From contig NZ_JALJZZ010000001.1 of assembly GCF_024171565.1 (NCBI RefSeq), positions 62,001-126,000 on the forward strand: 64,000 nt of DNA, written 5' to 3'. Below the pieces are notes generated by a model. That model ran no database searches. It had not been told where the DNA came from and saw only the letters and a program-made list of their open reading frames with translations. The translations under genes were made by a program, and so were the position numbers. The DNA is from Okibacterium sp. HSC-33S16. Its GTDB lineage: Bacteria > Actinomycetota > Actinomycetes > Actinomycetales > Microbacteriaceae. The number at the start of each line of letters is the position of its first letter. The first letter of the stretch is position 1. Shown piece after piece: positions 29,429-38,401 of the stretch.

Positions 29429-30096
29429 TGGCTGACAAGAACGACGTCACCGAGGAGACCGCCAAGAAGGCTCCCGCGAAGAAGGCCGCTGCAAAGACGG
29501 CTGACGCCAAGGCGCCCGCCGCCAAGAAGGCTCCTGCCAAGAAGGCCCCGGCCAAGGCAGCTTCCGCCAAGGCTGAGACCGCAGCAGCTGACGCCCCCGT
29601 GGCGAAGGCTCCTGCCAAGAAGGCCCCCGCTAAGAAGGCTGAGGAGTCCGCTCCTCGTCCGCAGGTGCTCAAGGTCCACCACCTTCGTCCCGCTGAGGGT
29701 TCGAAGAAGGACCGCACCCGCGTCGGCCGCGGTGAAGGCTCCAAGGGTAAGACGGCAGGCCGTGGTACCAAGGGAACCAAGGCACGCTACTCGGTTCGCC
29801 CCGGATTCCAGGGTGGCCAGCTGCCGCTGCACATGCGTGCTCCGAAGCTGCGCGGGTTCAAGAACCCGTTCCGCGTCGAGTACCAGGTTGTCAACCTCGA
29901 GCGCCTCGCCGAGCTCTACCCGACAGGAGGCGACGTCACTGTTGCCGACCTCGTCGCCAAGGGCGCCGTTCGCAAGAACGAGAAGGTCAAGGTCCTCGGA
30001 AACGGCGACATCGACGTGAAGCTGAACATTGCCGTAGACAAGGTCTCCGGTTCAGCCGAGCAGAAGATCGTTGCTGCTGGCGGCTCGGTAAAGTAA
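29428..30096 (+). CDS. rplO: 50S ribosomal protein L15 with histone-H1-like N-terminal extension
   Basis: 222 residues against about 147 for ordinary L15. Residues 1-78 are almost only Lys, Ala, Pro and Glu with repeated PAKKA units, like the tails of histone H1 and actinobacterial HU. The L15 core begins near [20 protein letters not shown] and continues [20 protein letters not shown]. The start is fixed by the 1-nt overlap with rpmD, so the extension is translated. It may contact rRNA or nucleoid; that is inference. Confidence 0.96.
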   Translation: MADKNDVTEETAKKAPAKKAAAKTADAKAPAAKKAPAKKAPAKAASAKAETAAADAPVAKAPAKKAPAKKAEESAPRPQVLKVHHLRPAEGSKKDRTRVGRGEGSKGKTAGRGTKGTKARYSVRPGFQGGQLPLHMRAPKLRGFKNPFRVEYQVVNLERLAELYPTGGDVTVADLVAKGAVRKNEKVKVLGNGDIDVKLNIAVDKVSGSAEQKIVAAGGSVK

Positions 30097-30150
30097 AACA
30101 AGAGACGCCGGTCGAGCGCTCGCCCTCAGCGAGTAGGTCACCGATTGTTC

Positions 30151-30192
30151 GACAGGCCCGGTAATCGAGTAGATTCGATTGCCGGGCCTGTT
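30151..30192 (+). repeat. Long hairpin between rplO and secY
   Basis: Arms 30153-30168 and 30175-30190 pair over 16 bp with one wobble, loop GTAGAT. The following bases (TTCGATACGG) are not a T-run. It could be a U-tract-independent terminator or leader element. Confidence 0.65.
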
Positions 30193-30219
30193 CGATACGG
30201 GGCCATCAACCGGCATTAA

Positions 30220-30238
30220 GAGCCGAATTCTTCGGCTC
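30220..30238 (+). repeat. Second hairpin in the secY leader
   Basis: GAGCCGAA-TTC-TTCGGCTC, an 8-bp perfect stem, ends 7 nt before the AGGAGG ribosome site of secY. Confidence 0.55.
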
Positions 30239-30257
30239 GAAAACCAGGAGGCCTTTT

Positions 30258-31580
30258 TTGTTTAGCGCCGTTGCGCGGATCTTCCGCACTCCAGACCTTC
30301 GACGGAAGATCGGGTTCACACTGGGCATCATCGCCCTGTACCGCCTCGGTTCGTTCGTTCCCGCACCGTTTGTGGACTTTGGCAACGTTCAGGCCTGCCT
30401 GGCTCAGAATCAGGGAACCTCCGGCCTCTACGAGCTCGTCAACCTCTTCTCAGGTGGCGCGCTCCTCCAGCTGTCGATCTTCGCGCTGGGAATCATGCCG
30501 TACATCACGGCGTCGATCATCGTGCAGTTGCTGCGCGTCGTGATCCCTCACTTCGAGACTCTGCACAAAGAAGGACAGGCGGGTCAGGGCAAACTCACCC
30601 AGTACACCCGCTACCTCACCATCTTCCTCGGCGTCCTGCAGTCGACCACGCTGATCACCGTTGCTCGGTCAGGCGCACTGTTTGGAACCAACGCCAGCGC
30701 GGAATGCAGCCAGCTGCTGACCAACGACACCTGGTACGCCGTCCTGCTCATGGTCATCACCATGACCGCCGGAACCGGCCTGATCATGTGGTTCGGCGAA
30801 ATGATCACCGAACGTGGCGTCGGTAACGGCATGTCGCTCCTCATCTTCACCTCGATCGCCGCGACATTCCCGAGCTCGCTCGGCGCCATCTGGGCCGCGA
30901 AGGGCTTCGAGACGTTCCTCCTTGTGCTGGCGGTAGGAATCGTCATCATGATGCTCGTGGTCTTCGTCGAGCAGTCGCAGAGACGCATCCCCGTGCAATA
31001 CGCCAAACGAATGGTCGGTCGACGCACCTACGGCGGTAACAACACGTACATCCCGATCAAGGTGAACATGGCCGGCGTCGTGCCCGTCATCTTCGCGTCG
31101 TCGCTGCTGTACCTGCCCGCGCTCATCGCACAGTTCAACACTCCCGCAGCCGGTGAGCAGCCCGCAGCCTGGGTGACCTGGGTGACCAGTTACCTCGTGC
31201 AGGGCGACCACCCGCTGTACATGGCGCTGTACTTCCTCCTCATTGTCGGGTTCACCTACTTCTACGTGGCGATCACCTTCAACCCCGAAGAAGTCGCAGA
31301 CAACATGAAGAAGTACGGCGGATTCATTCCCGGCATTCGGGCCGGTCGTCCGACCGCCGAGTACCTGGACTACGTCTTGACCCGGGTCACTCTGCCGGGA
31401 TCCGTGTATCTCGGACTCGTCGCGCTCATCCCGTTGATCGCACTTGCTCTCGTCGGTGCAAACTCCAACTTCCCGTTCGGCGGCGCATCCATCCTGATCA
31501 TCGTTGGTGTCGGTCTCGAGACGGTCAAGCAGATCGACTCGCAACTGCAACAGCGCCACTACGAAGGGCTCCTGCGATGA
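30258..31580 (+). CDS. secY: Preprotein translocase subunit SecY
   Basis: 440 residues with ten hydrophobic segments. TTG start at 30258, chosen because AGGAGG (30246-30251) is 6 nt upstream and the protein then opens [20 protein letters not shown] as in the family. Signature [20 protein letters not shown] is present. The channel for Sec export and membrane insertion. Overlaps adk by 4 nt. The rare start codon and two leader hairpins suggest limited translation. Confidence 0.97.
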   Translation: MFSAVARIFRTPDLRRKIGFTLGIIALYRLGSFVPAPFVDFGNVQACLAQNQGTSGLYELVNLFSGGALLQLSIFALGIMPYITASIIVQLLRVVIPHFETLHKEGQAGQGKLTQYTRYLTIFLGVLQSTTLITVARSGALFGTNASAECSQLLTNDTWYAVLLMVITMTAGTGLIMWFGEMITERGVGNGMSLLIFTSIAATFPSSLGAIWAAKGFETFLLVLAVGIVIMMLVVFVEQSQRRIPVQYAKRMVGRRTYGGNNTYIPIKVNMAGVVPVIFASSLLYLPALIAQFNTPAAGEQPAAWVTWVTSYLVQGDHPLYMALYFLLIVGFTYFYVAITFNPEEVADNMKKYGGFIPGIRAGRPTAEYLDYVLTRVTLPGSVYLGLVALIPLIALALVGANSNFPFGGASILIIVGVGLETVKQIDSQLQQRHYEGLLR

Positions 31581-32164
31581 CCCGTCTACTGATCGTCGGT
31601 GCTCCCGGCGCAGGCAAAGGAACTCAGGCCGCCATCATCGCGGAAACGTTCGGTATCCCGGCCATCTCGACCGGCGACATCTTCCGCGCGAACATCAAAG
31701 AGGGCACAGAGCTCGGACTGAAGATCCAGGAGATCGTGTCGTCTGGAAGCTACGTCCCAGACTCGCTAACCAACGAGATCGTCCGTGACCGCCTCCGGCA
31801 GGCGGATGCTGCAGACGGATTCCTCCTCGACGGTTACCCACGCACGGTTGACCAGGTCACCGAACTCGACTCCATCCTGGCCGAGACCTCGGCTCAGCTC
31901 GACGCCGTTGTGCGCCTGGTCGCCGACCCGGACGAGGTCGTGGCACGACTGCTGAAGCGTGCATCTGAGCAGGGACGTGCGGACGACACCGAAGAGGTCA
32001 TCCGCCACCGCCAGGACGTTTACCTCGAGCAGACCGAGCCGGTTGTTGCGGCATACGCCGAACGCGGTCTTCTGGTCGACGTGGACGGGCTCGGAGCGGT
32101 CGACGAGGTCGCTGCACGTGTGCGGGAGGCTCTCGCCGCTCGCGGCATTGCCGTCGCCGTCTAA
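31577..32164 (+). CDS. adk: Adenylate kinase
   Basis: 195 residues. P-loop [10 protein letters not shown] at 8-17; NMP-binding [18 protein letters not shown]. The LID is the short form without zinc Cys residues. Interconverts ATP plus AMP and 2 ADP. Cotranscribed with secY (ATGA overlap). Confidence 0.97.
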   Translation: MTRLLIVGAPGAGKGTQAAIIAETFGIPAISTGDIFRANIKEGTELGLKIQEIVSSGSYVPDSLTNEIVRDRLRQADAADGFLLDGYPRTVDQVTELDSILAETSAQLDAVVRLVADPDEVVARLLKRASEQGRADDTEEVIRHRQDVYLEQTEPVVAAYAERGLLVDVDGLGAVDEVAARVREALAARGIAVAV

Positions 32165-32206
32165 CGACGTCGCTCGATCGACGAACTAGCCAGAAACGAA
32201 ACACCT

Positions 32207-33034
32207 ATGTTGCGCAAGTCCATCTATAAATCTCCCGCCCAGCTTCGCTTGATGGTGGAACCCGGGCTCGCAACCGCCGCGTCCCTCGTCGCTGCTCGCA
32301 ACACTGTGGGGATCGGGGTCACGACGTTGGAGGTCGACGCCGCCGCTGAAGCTGCGATCGTCGCTCGAGGCGGACAGCCCAACTTCAAACTGGAACCGGG
32401 CTACAACCACACGATTTGCGCGTCGGTGAATGAAGAAGTCGTGCACGGCATCCCGACCTCTCGCGCACTGCAGCCCGGCGACATCCTGTCCGTCGACAGC
32501 GGGGCGATCCTCGGTGGCTGGAACGGTGACGCGGCCATCAGCATCGTGCTGCCCGACCCCGCCCGGCCGGAACTCGTCGCTGAGCGGCAGAAGCTCTCCG
32601 ACGTCACCGAGGGCTCGATGTGGGCAGGGATCGCCCGCCTGGCCAGGGCCAGCCACCTCAACGAGGTCGGCGAGGCCGTGCAGGAGTACATCGAGAAACG
32701 CGGCGCGTACGGGATTCTCACCGACTACGTCGGCCATGGCATCGGTCGCTCGATGCACGAAGCGCCGCCCGTCTTCAACTACCGGGTTCGCCAAAAGGGT
32801 CCCGAGGTCAAGCCGGGACTCGTCGTCGCCATCGAACCCATGGTCGTGCTCGGCAGCATCGACACCCACGTGCGTGAGGACGACTGGACTGTCGCAACCG
32901 ACGACGGACTCGCCGCAGCGCACTGGGAGCACAGCGTCGCGGTGCACAAGGACGGCATCTGGGTTCTCACCGCCGAAGACGGCGGCGCTGCAGGGCTCGC
33001 TCCATTCGGCGTGACACCCACTCCCATCGCCTGA
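32207..33034 (+). CDS. map: Methionine aminopeptidase type I
   Basis: 275 residues. Metal-ligand blocks are all visible: DSGAILGGWNGDAAISI (two Asp), GHGIGRSMHEAP (His), AIEPMV (Glu) and WEHSVAVHKDG (Glu). Removes the initiator Met. 42 nt after adk, the usual adk-map pairing. Confidence 0.97.
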   Translation: MLRKSIYKSPAQLRLMVEPGLATAASLVAARNTVGIGVTTLEVDAAAEAAIVARGGQPNFKLEPGYNHTICASVNEEVVHGIPTSRALQPGDILSVDSGAILGGWNGDAAISIVLPDPARPELVAERQKLSDVTEGSMWAGIARLARASHLNEVGEAVQEYIEKRGAYGILTDYVGHGIGRSMHEAPPVFNYRVRQKGPEVKPGLVVAIEPMVVLGSIDTHVREDDWTVATDDGLAAAHWEHSVAVHKDGIWVLTAEDGGAAGLAPFGVTPTPIA

Positions 33035-33047
33035 GCTCCGAGCGCGC

Positions 33048-33060
33048 TAGGGTCGATCGC
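33048..33060 (+). promoter_or_regulatory. -10 hexamer placed for a leaderless mRNA
   Basis: TAGGGT (33048-33053) ends 7 nt before the ATG at 33061; no ribosome site lies between map and this start. Confidence 0.5.
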
Positions 33061-33939
33061 ATGACGCCTCTCGTGCTCCTTCTCGATCCGCTCTCCGCTG
33101 ACGCTCGACCCACCGAGGCCGAGTTGGCAGCGACGCTCCGGTTCGTCCCGTCGACGGAGCCCATCCTCACCGCGTTCGACGCCGGCGCCGGCCGTGGCGA
33201 CGGCATCTTCGAGACGCTCGGCGCGCATGACGGGTTCGCCCGCGGAGTTGACGCACACCTCCAACGCCTCCGCGCGTCGGCCTCGAAGCTCGACCTCCCC
33301 GCTCCACACGACGGTCAGTGGCGCGCGGCGATCGCGCAGGTCCTCGCCGAACTGCCCTCCGAGGGGCAGGCGTCCATTCGGCTTACCATGACGCGTGGAA
33401 CCGAGGCTGCCGGCCCCACCTGCTGGGTTACCGGGACGGCCATCACCGGTGACTTTCCTGAGCGCACCAACGGCGTTCGGGTCGTCACCCTCAGCCGCGG
33501 CTACGCGAACGACGTGGGGGAGTCCGCACCATGGTTGCTCGTCGGCGCCAAGACCCTGTCCTACGCCATTAACATGGCCGCTCTCCGCGAAGCACACCGG
33601 CGTGGTGCCGACGACGTCATCTTCACCTCGACAGACGGTTTCGCGCTCGAAGGACCCACATCGTCGCTCCTGGTTCGCCACGGCTCAACGATCGTCACCC
33701 CAGCCATCCAGTTCGGCATTCTCGCCGGCACGACGCAGGCTGACCTGTTCAGCTTCCTCGACGCTGAGGGCTTCAGCTGCGAGTATCGCACCATCGCCGT
33801 CGACGAATTAATCCAGGCGGATGCCGTCTGGCTCGTCTCCAGCGTGCGTCTTGCTGTTCCGGTGACCGAGGTCAACGCCACGACCATCTCAACCGACCTC
33901 GGTCTGACCGAACGAATGAACGCGGCGCTTCTCTCCTGA
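33061..33939 (+). CDS. Aminotransferase class IV, aminodeoxychorismate lyase-like
   Basis: 292 residues. Fold-type IV PLP signature: GDGIFETLGAHDG near the N-terminus, PLP lysine K164 in GAKTLSYAINMAA, and FALEGPTSSLLV downstream. PabC releases p-aminobenzoate for folate synthesis; branched-chain and D-amino-acid aminotransferases share these motifs, so the substrate is not certain. It is convergent with mtlR, the two stops being 6 nt apart. Confidence 0.8.
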   Translation: MTPLVLLLDPLSADARPTEAELAATLRFVPSTEPILTAFDAGAGRGDGIFETLGAHDGFARGVDAHLQRLRASASKLDLPAPHDGQWRAAIAQVLAELPSEGQASIRLTMTRGTEAAGPTCWVTGTAITGDFPERTNGVRVVTLSRGYANDVGESAPWLLVGAKTLSYAINMAALREAHRRGADDVIFTSTDGFALEGPTSSLLVRHGSTIVTPAIQFGILAGTTQADLFSFLDAEGFSCEYRTIAVDELIQADAVWLVSSVRLAVPVTEVNATTISTDLGLTERMNAALLS

Positions 33940-33945
33940 AGGAGC

Positions 33946-35862
33946 CTACGAGTCCATCGTGTGCACGAGTTCATCGATGAACGCCGCGAAGTTCGTGGAC
34001 TTCCGAATGATCCGCTGCACGTCCTGCCGGTCGGAGAACACCTCGACGAACTGATCGAACACCCGCTGGAAGCTTGACCTGCCCTCCTCGCTGAACGCGA
34101 TCAGGGCGACGACGTTCACCCGGTTGTCACCCCACGGCATGCTCGACTCGTTCACGGCGATGGCGATCGACGTGCTCGTGGCCGTCATAGCCATCGCATG
34201 CGGAACGGCGAGGGAGTCCGTGAACGCTGTCGATGACATCCGTTCTCGCTCAATGGCCCCCACAATGTAGCTCTCATCGATCACGCCGCGCTCGCGCATC
34301 AACTCGCCGAGTGTGCGGATCATGCTCTCTTCGTCCTGTGCGGCAGCATTCCGCAGGAACAGTGCCCCGTCAAAGTACTTGAGCACCTCGTCCTTGATGA
34401 CCGCCCGACGACGAAGCCGTTTGAGTCGGGCGATGGCCGCGCGAACCCGATCAGCGTCAGCGTCGGTGAAGAACGGCTGCACGGTGAGGATGCTGTCGGA
34501 GGGGACCGGCGGCTCGATCGTGGTGAGCACGAGGTCAGCGTCAAGTTCGGCCCAGGCCACGTCGCTGCGGGTGACGACCTTGACTACCTCGAGTGCGTCG
34601 CCGAGGAGCACGGTGACCCGGTCGCGGAGCAGCAGGTGCATGTCGTAGTAGTTCGGGCAGACAATCACGCAACGGAGGAGATCGTCGCGCCGGATCTGCT
34701 GTTGCAGGTGCGCACCGACGTGCATGGCGATGTAGGCGATCTCGTCGTCGTTAATCTCGATCGAACCCTGCCGTTGCAACTGGCTCGCGATGAACACGGC
34801 CAGCTCGTAGATCATCGGGTATGACGTCTTGATGCTGCGGGCGAGTGGGTTTCGCGAGTATGAGTGGTCCTGCGCGCGACGGAGGAGATTCTGCACGTGC
34901 AGGGTCAGCCTCGTGATGAAGTCTTCGTCGCTGAGGTCGACGAGGTACTCCTTGCCGGCGGAGAGCACAATCGAGCGCACCGTCTCGAGGTCGGCCGGGT
35001 TGAGGTAGTTGGGCCGCGCGTCCGGGCTATCGGTCGGGCCGGGCGCCGCAACACCCCGGGTGGCGAGGAGATAGGCGAGGTACTCGACGTCCGCCGCGCC
35101 AACCCGGGTGGCGAGGTGTGTCTCGATGAGTTCACCGAGCCGGCGGGTCAGTTCGGTGGAGGCGAGGTGCGGTTCGGAGCCGAGCTCAGGAACCAGCCGG
35201 TCTTTCGAAACCCGGTCAACCGCGATGGCGATGTGCAGCAGGACGTTGTCGATGCCGTAGTCGTTGAGGAGGTAGCCGAGGTCGGTGAGCATGGACAGGA
35301 GCGCCGTTTTGAATTCGCTCAAACTGTGTGACGAGAACTCACGCTGGATGGACTCAAGCTCAATGAGGCCGCGCTCGGTCTCGTCGCGAAACATCCGGCT
35401 CAGCAACCGTCGGCGCGCAAGCTCACTGCCGCTGAGCGTGACGACGCTTCCCGAGCGCACCAGTGAGAGCTCAGCCTCGGCGAGCAGCAGCCGCACGCGG
35501 GACAGGTCGGCTTCGATGGTGGACTCTGAGACATGCAACCCCGAGGCGAGTTCGAAGACGTCGAGTCCGTCTGGGCTGTCGACGAGCCGACGCACGATTC
35601 CGTAGAGCCGGTCGCGCGGCGTCTCGAGCTGGGGCTCGGCCGTTGCCGACCGGAACGAGGCCCAGGCGTCGAGCGAGATGCGGTAGCCGTTCGGGCCGGC
35701 GCTGACGAGGTCGAGTGAGCCCGCACGTTCCTTGAGGGCGAGCACGTAGTTGCGAACGCTCCGGGTCGTGACGCCCAGCGCATCGGCGAGCTCGGCAGCG
35801 GTAACCCAGTCGCTCGCGCGCGCGAGGTACGCCCCGATGCGGTCTTGTCTTTCGCGTGTCAC
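33946..35862 (-). CDS. mtlR: MtlR-type PTS-regulated transcriptional activator
   Basis: 638 residues on the minus strand. Order: HTH (1-60, ELADALGVTTRSVRNYVLAL), second HTH-like part (90-150), PRD1 about 175-285 with LLHIAIAVDRVS, PRD2 about 290-395 with YIAMHVGAHLQQ, GatB-like IIB domain near 405 (CVIVCPNYYDMHLLL), and EIIA domain 500-638 with SLAVPHAM. PTS proteins phosphorylate His and Cys residues in this family to set activity. Divergent from the mannitol PTS genes, so it is their likely activator. The exact sugar is inferred from mtlA, mtlF and mtlD. Confidence 0.9.
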   Translation of the reverse strand: MTRERQDRIGAYLARASDWVTAAELADALGVTTRSVRNYVLALKERAGSLDLVSAGPNGYRISLDAWASFRSATAEPQLETPRDRLYGIVRRLVDSPDGLDVFELASGLHVSESTIEADLSRVRLLLAEAELSLVRSGSVVTLSGSELARRRLLSRMFRDETERGLIELESIQREFSSHSLSEFKTALLSMLTDLGYLLNDYGIDNVLLHIAIAVDRVSKDRLVPELGSEPHLASTELTRRLGELIETHLATRVGAADVEYLAYLLATRGVAAPGPTDSPDARPNYLNPADLETVRSIVLSAGKEYLVDLSDEDFITRLTLHVQNLLRRAQDHSYSRNPLARSIKTSYPMIYELAVFIASQLQRQGSIEINDDEIAYIAMHVGAHLQQQIRRDDLLRCVIVCPNYYDMHLLLRDRVTVLLGDALEVVKVVTRSDVAWAELDADLVLTTIEPPVPSDSILTVQPFFTDADADRVRAAIARLKRLRRRAVIKDEVLKYFDGALFLRNAAAQDEESMIRTLGELMRERGVIDESYIVGAIERERMSSTAFTDSLAVPHAMAMTATSTSIAIAVNESSMPWGDNRVNVVALIAFSEEGRSSFQRVFDQFVEVFSDRQDVQRIIRKSTNFAAFIDELVHTMDS

Positions 35863-35951
35863 GTATGGCTCCCGTCGAACCCGGCAAAGCGGGCCGAACC
35901 TGTCTCGTCAATACCTCGAGTCAACCATCTTCCGCACGAAACCGCGGGATT

Positions 35952-35974
35952 CCCGCCCGGTTTCCTACCGGGCG
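35952..35974. promoter_or_regulatory. Palindrome in the mtlR/PTS divergent region
   Basis: CCGCCCGGT-TTCCT-ACCGGGCGG, a perfect 9-bp dyad. It lies between the divergent genes, about 90 bp from mtlR and 100 bp from the IIB gene. Candidate MtlR operator or RNA hairpin. Confidence 0.45.
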
Positions 35975-35985
35975 GAAGAGGATGT

Positions 35986-36015
35986 GTTGGCAGCAGGGCG
36001 CGTAACTCGAAACAA
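35986..36015 (+). promoter_or_regulatory. Candidate PTS operon promoter
   Basis: TTGGCA (35986-35991), 18 nt, AACAAT (36010-36015). The -10 is weak, as expected for an activator-dependent promoter. Confidence 0.35.
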
Positions 36016-36073
36016 TCGTGAGGCTGGGGATTTCCAGCGAGAACCACAGCACTAAGTCGATGGAGGCGGATCA

Positions 36074-36433
36074 ATGAAGATCCTCGTGGTCTGTGGCGCG
36101 GGAGCGTCAAGCACGTTCGTCGCCCAGCGCATCCGCACGGCGGCCAAGAACCGGGCGCTCGACGTCACAGCGCAGGCCTGCCCGCTGAGCGCGCTCGACA
36201 CGCAGTTGGCGTCCGCCGATGTGGTTCTTCTTGGTTCGCATCTCGCGTCTGAGATCGACAGCATCCGTTCGACGGCGCAACCCCATGGTGTCGCGGTCGT
36301 CGCTATGCCAGCCTCAGTCTTCACATCGCCCGCAGGCGATGAAGCCCTCGACCTCGCTCTTTCTGCTGCCGGAGCCGGGGTCGCGCAAGGGGAAACACAC
36401 CGGCACGCGACGGAGGACACATTTCATGGTTGA
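36074..36433 (+). CDS. PTS lactose/cellobiose-type IIB protein
   Basis: 119 residues. The N-terminal beta strand and phosphate loop MKILVVCGAGASSTFVAQRI carry the phospho-cysteine C7 of the family. GGAGG precedes the ATG. It stands at the head of an operon that otherwise encodes general PTS proteins and a mannitol permease with its own IIB, and no matching IIC or IIA of the lactose/cellobiose family is in view. It may serve another permease or act as a regulator. Its end overlaps ptsH by 8 nt. Confidence 0.8.
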   Translation: MKILVVCGAGASSTFVAQRIRTAAKNRALDVTAQACPLSALDTQLASADVVLLGSHLASEIDSIRSTAQPHGVAVVAMPASVFTSPAGDEALDLALSAAGAGVAQGETHRHATEDTFHG

Positions 36434-36692
36434 ACGCACGGTTCGAATCGGATCATCACACGGTCTTCACGCTCGCCCCGCAAAGCTGTTCACGCAGGCT
36501 GCGGCGGCATCGGGCCTTCCGGTCACGATCGCCAAGGGAAGCGGCAAGCCAGTCAATGCGTCGAGCATCCTCGGGGTCATCTCGCTGGGCGTCGACTTCG
36601 GCGACTACGTCACTCTGAATGCCGACGGTGACAACGCAGACACGGTTCTCGACCAGCTCGTTGAGCTTCTCGTCACGGACCACGACGAATAG
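36426..36692 (+). CDS. ptsH: Phosphocarrier protein HPr
   Basis: 88 residues from the ATG at 36426, which has GGAGGA upstream; an upstream in-frame start at 36219 is inside the IIB gene. Active-site His15 in GLHARPA and Ser46 in NASSILGV are both present. Receives phosphate from EI and passes it to IIA proteins. Confidence 0.96.
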   Translation: MVERTVRIGSSHGLHARPAKLFTQAAAASGLPVTIAKGSGKPVNASSILGVISLGVDFGDYVTLNADGDNADTVLDQLVELLVTDHDE

Positions 36693-36706
36693 TCGGGAAG
36701 ACAGTC

Positions 36707-38401
36707 ATGACTGAGACCGCAACCCACAGCACACTGACCGGGACAGGCATTGGGCAGGGCGTCGTCGTCGGCGTCGTCGCGCGCATGTCTGACCCGCTCC
36801 CCGAACCGGCCGATACCTCGAGCACCCGCACCGTTGAGGAGGAGACCGAGCGCGCTCGGGCTTCGCTCAGTGTCGTTGCTCGTGACCTCGAAGCGCGCGG
36901 CAAGACTGCGGGTGGCACGGCCGCAGATGTTCTCGAAGCGCAGGCCATGATGGCCGAAGACCCCATGCTCTCCGAGATCATCGACGAGAGCCTTGCCCGC
37001 GGAACCACCGCCGAGCGAGCCGTCTTCGAGGCGTTCGCGAGTTTCCGTGACCAGCTCGCTGCCATGGGCGGGTACCTGGGGGAGCGCGCCGCCGACCTCG
37101 ACGATGTGTCGCAGCGAGTTATCGCGCACCTCACAGGAGTGGCTGCTCCCGGAGTACCCAACCCCGACCACCCCTTCGTTCTCGTCGCCCGCGACCTGGC
37201 ACCGGCCGACACTGCTCTGCTCGATCTCGATAAGGTGCTCGGTCTCGTCACGAGCGACGGCGGCCCGACATCGCACACCGCCATCCTCGCCCGCGAGAAG
37301 TCGATCGTGGCTATTGTCGGTGTGACGGATGCGTCGGCCCTCGCCGACGGCACTACCGTCGTTCTCGATGCGGCCGCTGGAACCGTCACCGCCGACCCGA
37401 GCGATGACCAGGTGGCCGATGCCGAACGCCGCATCGCCGAGCGCCAGGCAGCGGCCGTTGCACCGGTGACGCCGGGTGCACTCGCCGACGGAACGGCCAT
37501 CCCGCTGCTCGCGAACCTCGGCTCATCGGCCGGGGCACAGTCCGCCGCCGATGCGGGAGCAGAGGGAGTCGGACTGTTCCGCACTGAATTCCTGTTCCTC
37601 GACGCCGGTGGGTCCGCTCCGACCGTGGAACAACAGCGCGAGCACTACATCCGTCTCCTGCAGGCATTCCCCGGGAAGAAGGTCGTCGTTCGGGTGCTCG
37701 ACGCCGGCGCCGACAAGCCGCTGCCGTTCCTCAACGACGCCCACGAGGAGAACCCGGCACTCGGGCTCCGCGGACTCCGCGCCCTGCGGGCCAGCGAAGA
37801 CATTTTGCGTGAGCAGCTGACGGCGCTCGCCGACGCCGACCGAGCCACCGACGCCGACCTCTGGGTGATGGCACCGATGGTGTCGACCGTCGAGGAGACC
37901 AGATACTTCGTCGAGATCGCCCGGGAGTACGGCATCAAGACGGCCGGCGTCATGGTCGAGGTCCCCTCGCTTGCCCTTCTGGCGCCACAGGTGCTCGCCG
38001 CGAGCGACTTTGCGTCGATCGGCACCAATGACCTCACCCAGTACACGCTTGCCGCCGACCGCATGCTCGGTTCGGTCGCCGCGCTGCAGGACCCCTGGCA
38101 CCCCGCCGTCCTCCGCCTGGTCGGAGAAGTTGGGGCGGCCGGAGCGTCCACCGGCAAGCCGGTCGGTATCTGTGGTGAGGCTGCAGCAGATCCCCTCCTC
38201 GCCGTTGTCCTGGTCGGACTCGGCGCCACCACCCTGTCCATGTCCACCCCGGCGCTCGTCGATGTGCGAGCGTCCCTCCTGAAGTACACGCTCGACGAGG
38301 CCCGACAGCTCGCCGACATCGCACTGGCCGCCGATGGCGCGGCTGAAGCCCGTGCAGCGGTTGCCGCCGCTGCACTCACCCTGAAAGAGGCACACTCATG
38401 A
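36707..38401 (+). CDS. ptsI: PTS enzyme I
   Basis: 564 residues, standard length. Phospho-His190 in GGPTSHTAILAREKSI; PEP-binding TIM-barrel motifs GIGLFRTEFLF-like (EGVGLFRTEFLFLD), SIGTNDLTQYTLAADR and GICGEAAADP. Starts PTS phosphotransfer from PEP. 14 nt after ptsH; overlaps mtlA by 4 nt. Confidence 0.97.
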   Translation: MTETATHSTLTGTGIGQGVVVGVVARMSDPLPEPADTSSTRTVEEETERARASLSVVARDLEARGKTAGGTAADVLEAQAMMAEDPMLSEIIDESLARGTTAERAVFEAFASFRDQLAAMGGYLGERAADLDDVSQRVIAHLTGVAAPGVPNPDHPFVLVARDLAPADTALLDLDKVLGLVTSDGGPTSHTAILAREKSIVAIVGVTDASALADGTTVVLDAAAGTVTADPSDDQVADAERRIAERQAAAVAPVTPGALADGTAIPLLANLGSSAGAQSAADAGAEGVGLFRTEFLFLDAGGSAPTVEQQREHYIRLLQAFPGKKVVVRVLDAGADKPLPFLNDAHEENPALGLRGLRALRASEDILREQLTALADADRATDADLWVMAPMVSTVEETRYFVEIAREYGIKTAGVMVEVPSLALLAPQVLAASDFASIGTNDLTQYTLAADRMLGSVAALQDPWHPAVLRLVGEVGAAGASTGKPVGICGEAAADPLLAVVLVGLGATTLSMSTPALVDVRASLLKYTLDEARQLADIALAADGAAEARAAVAAAALTLKEAHS

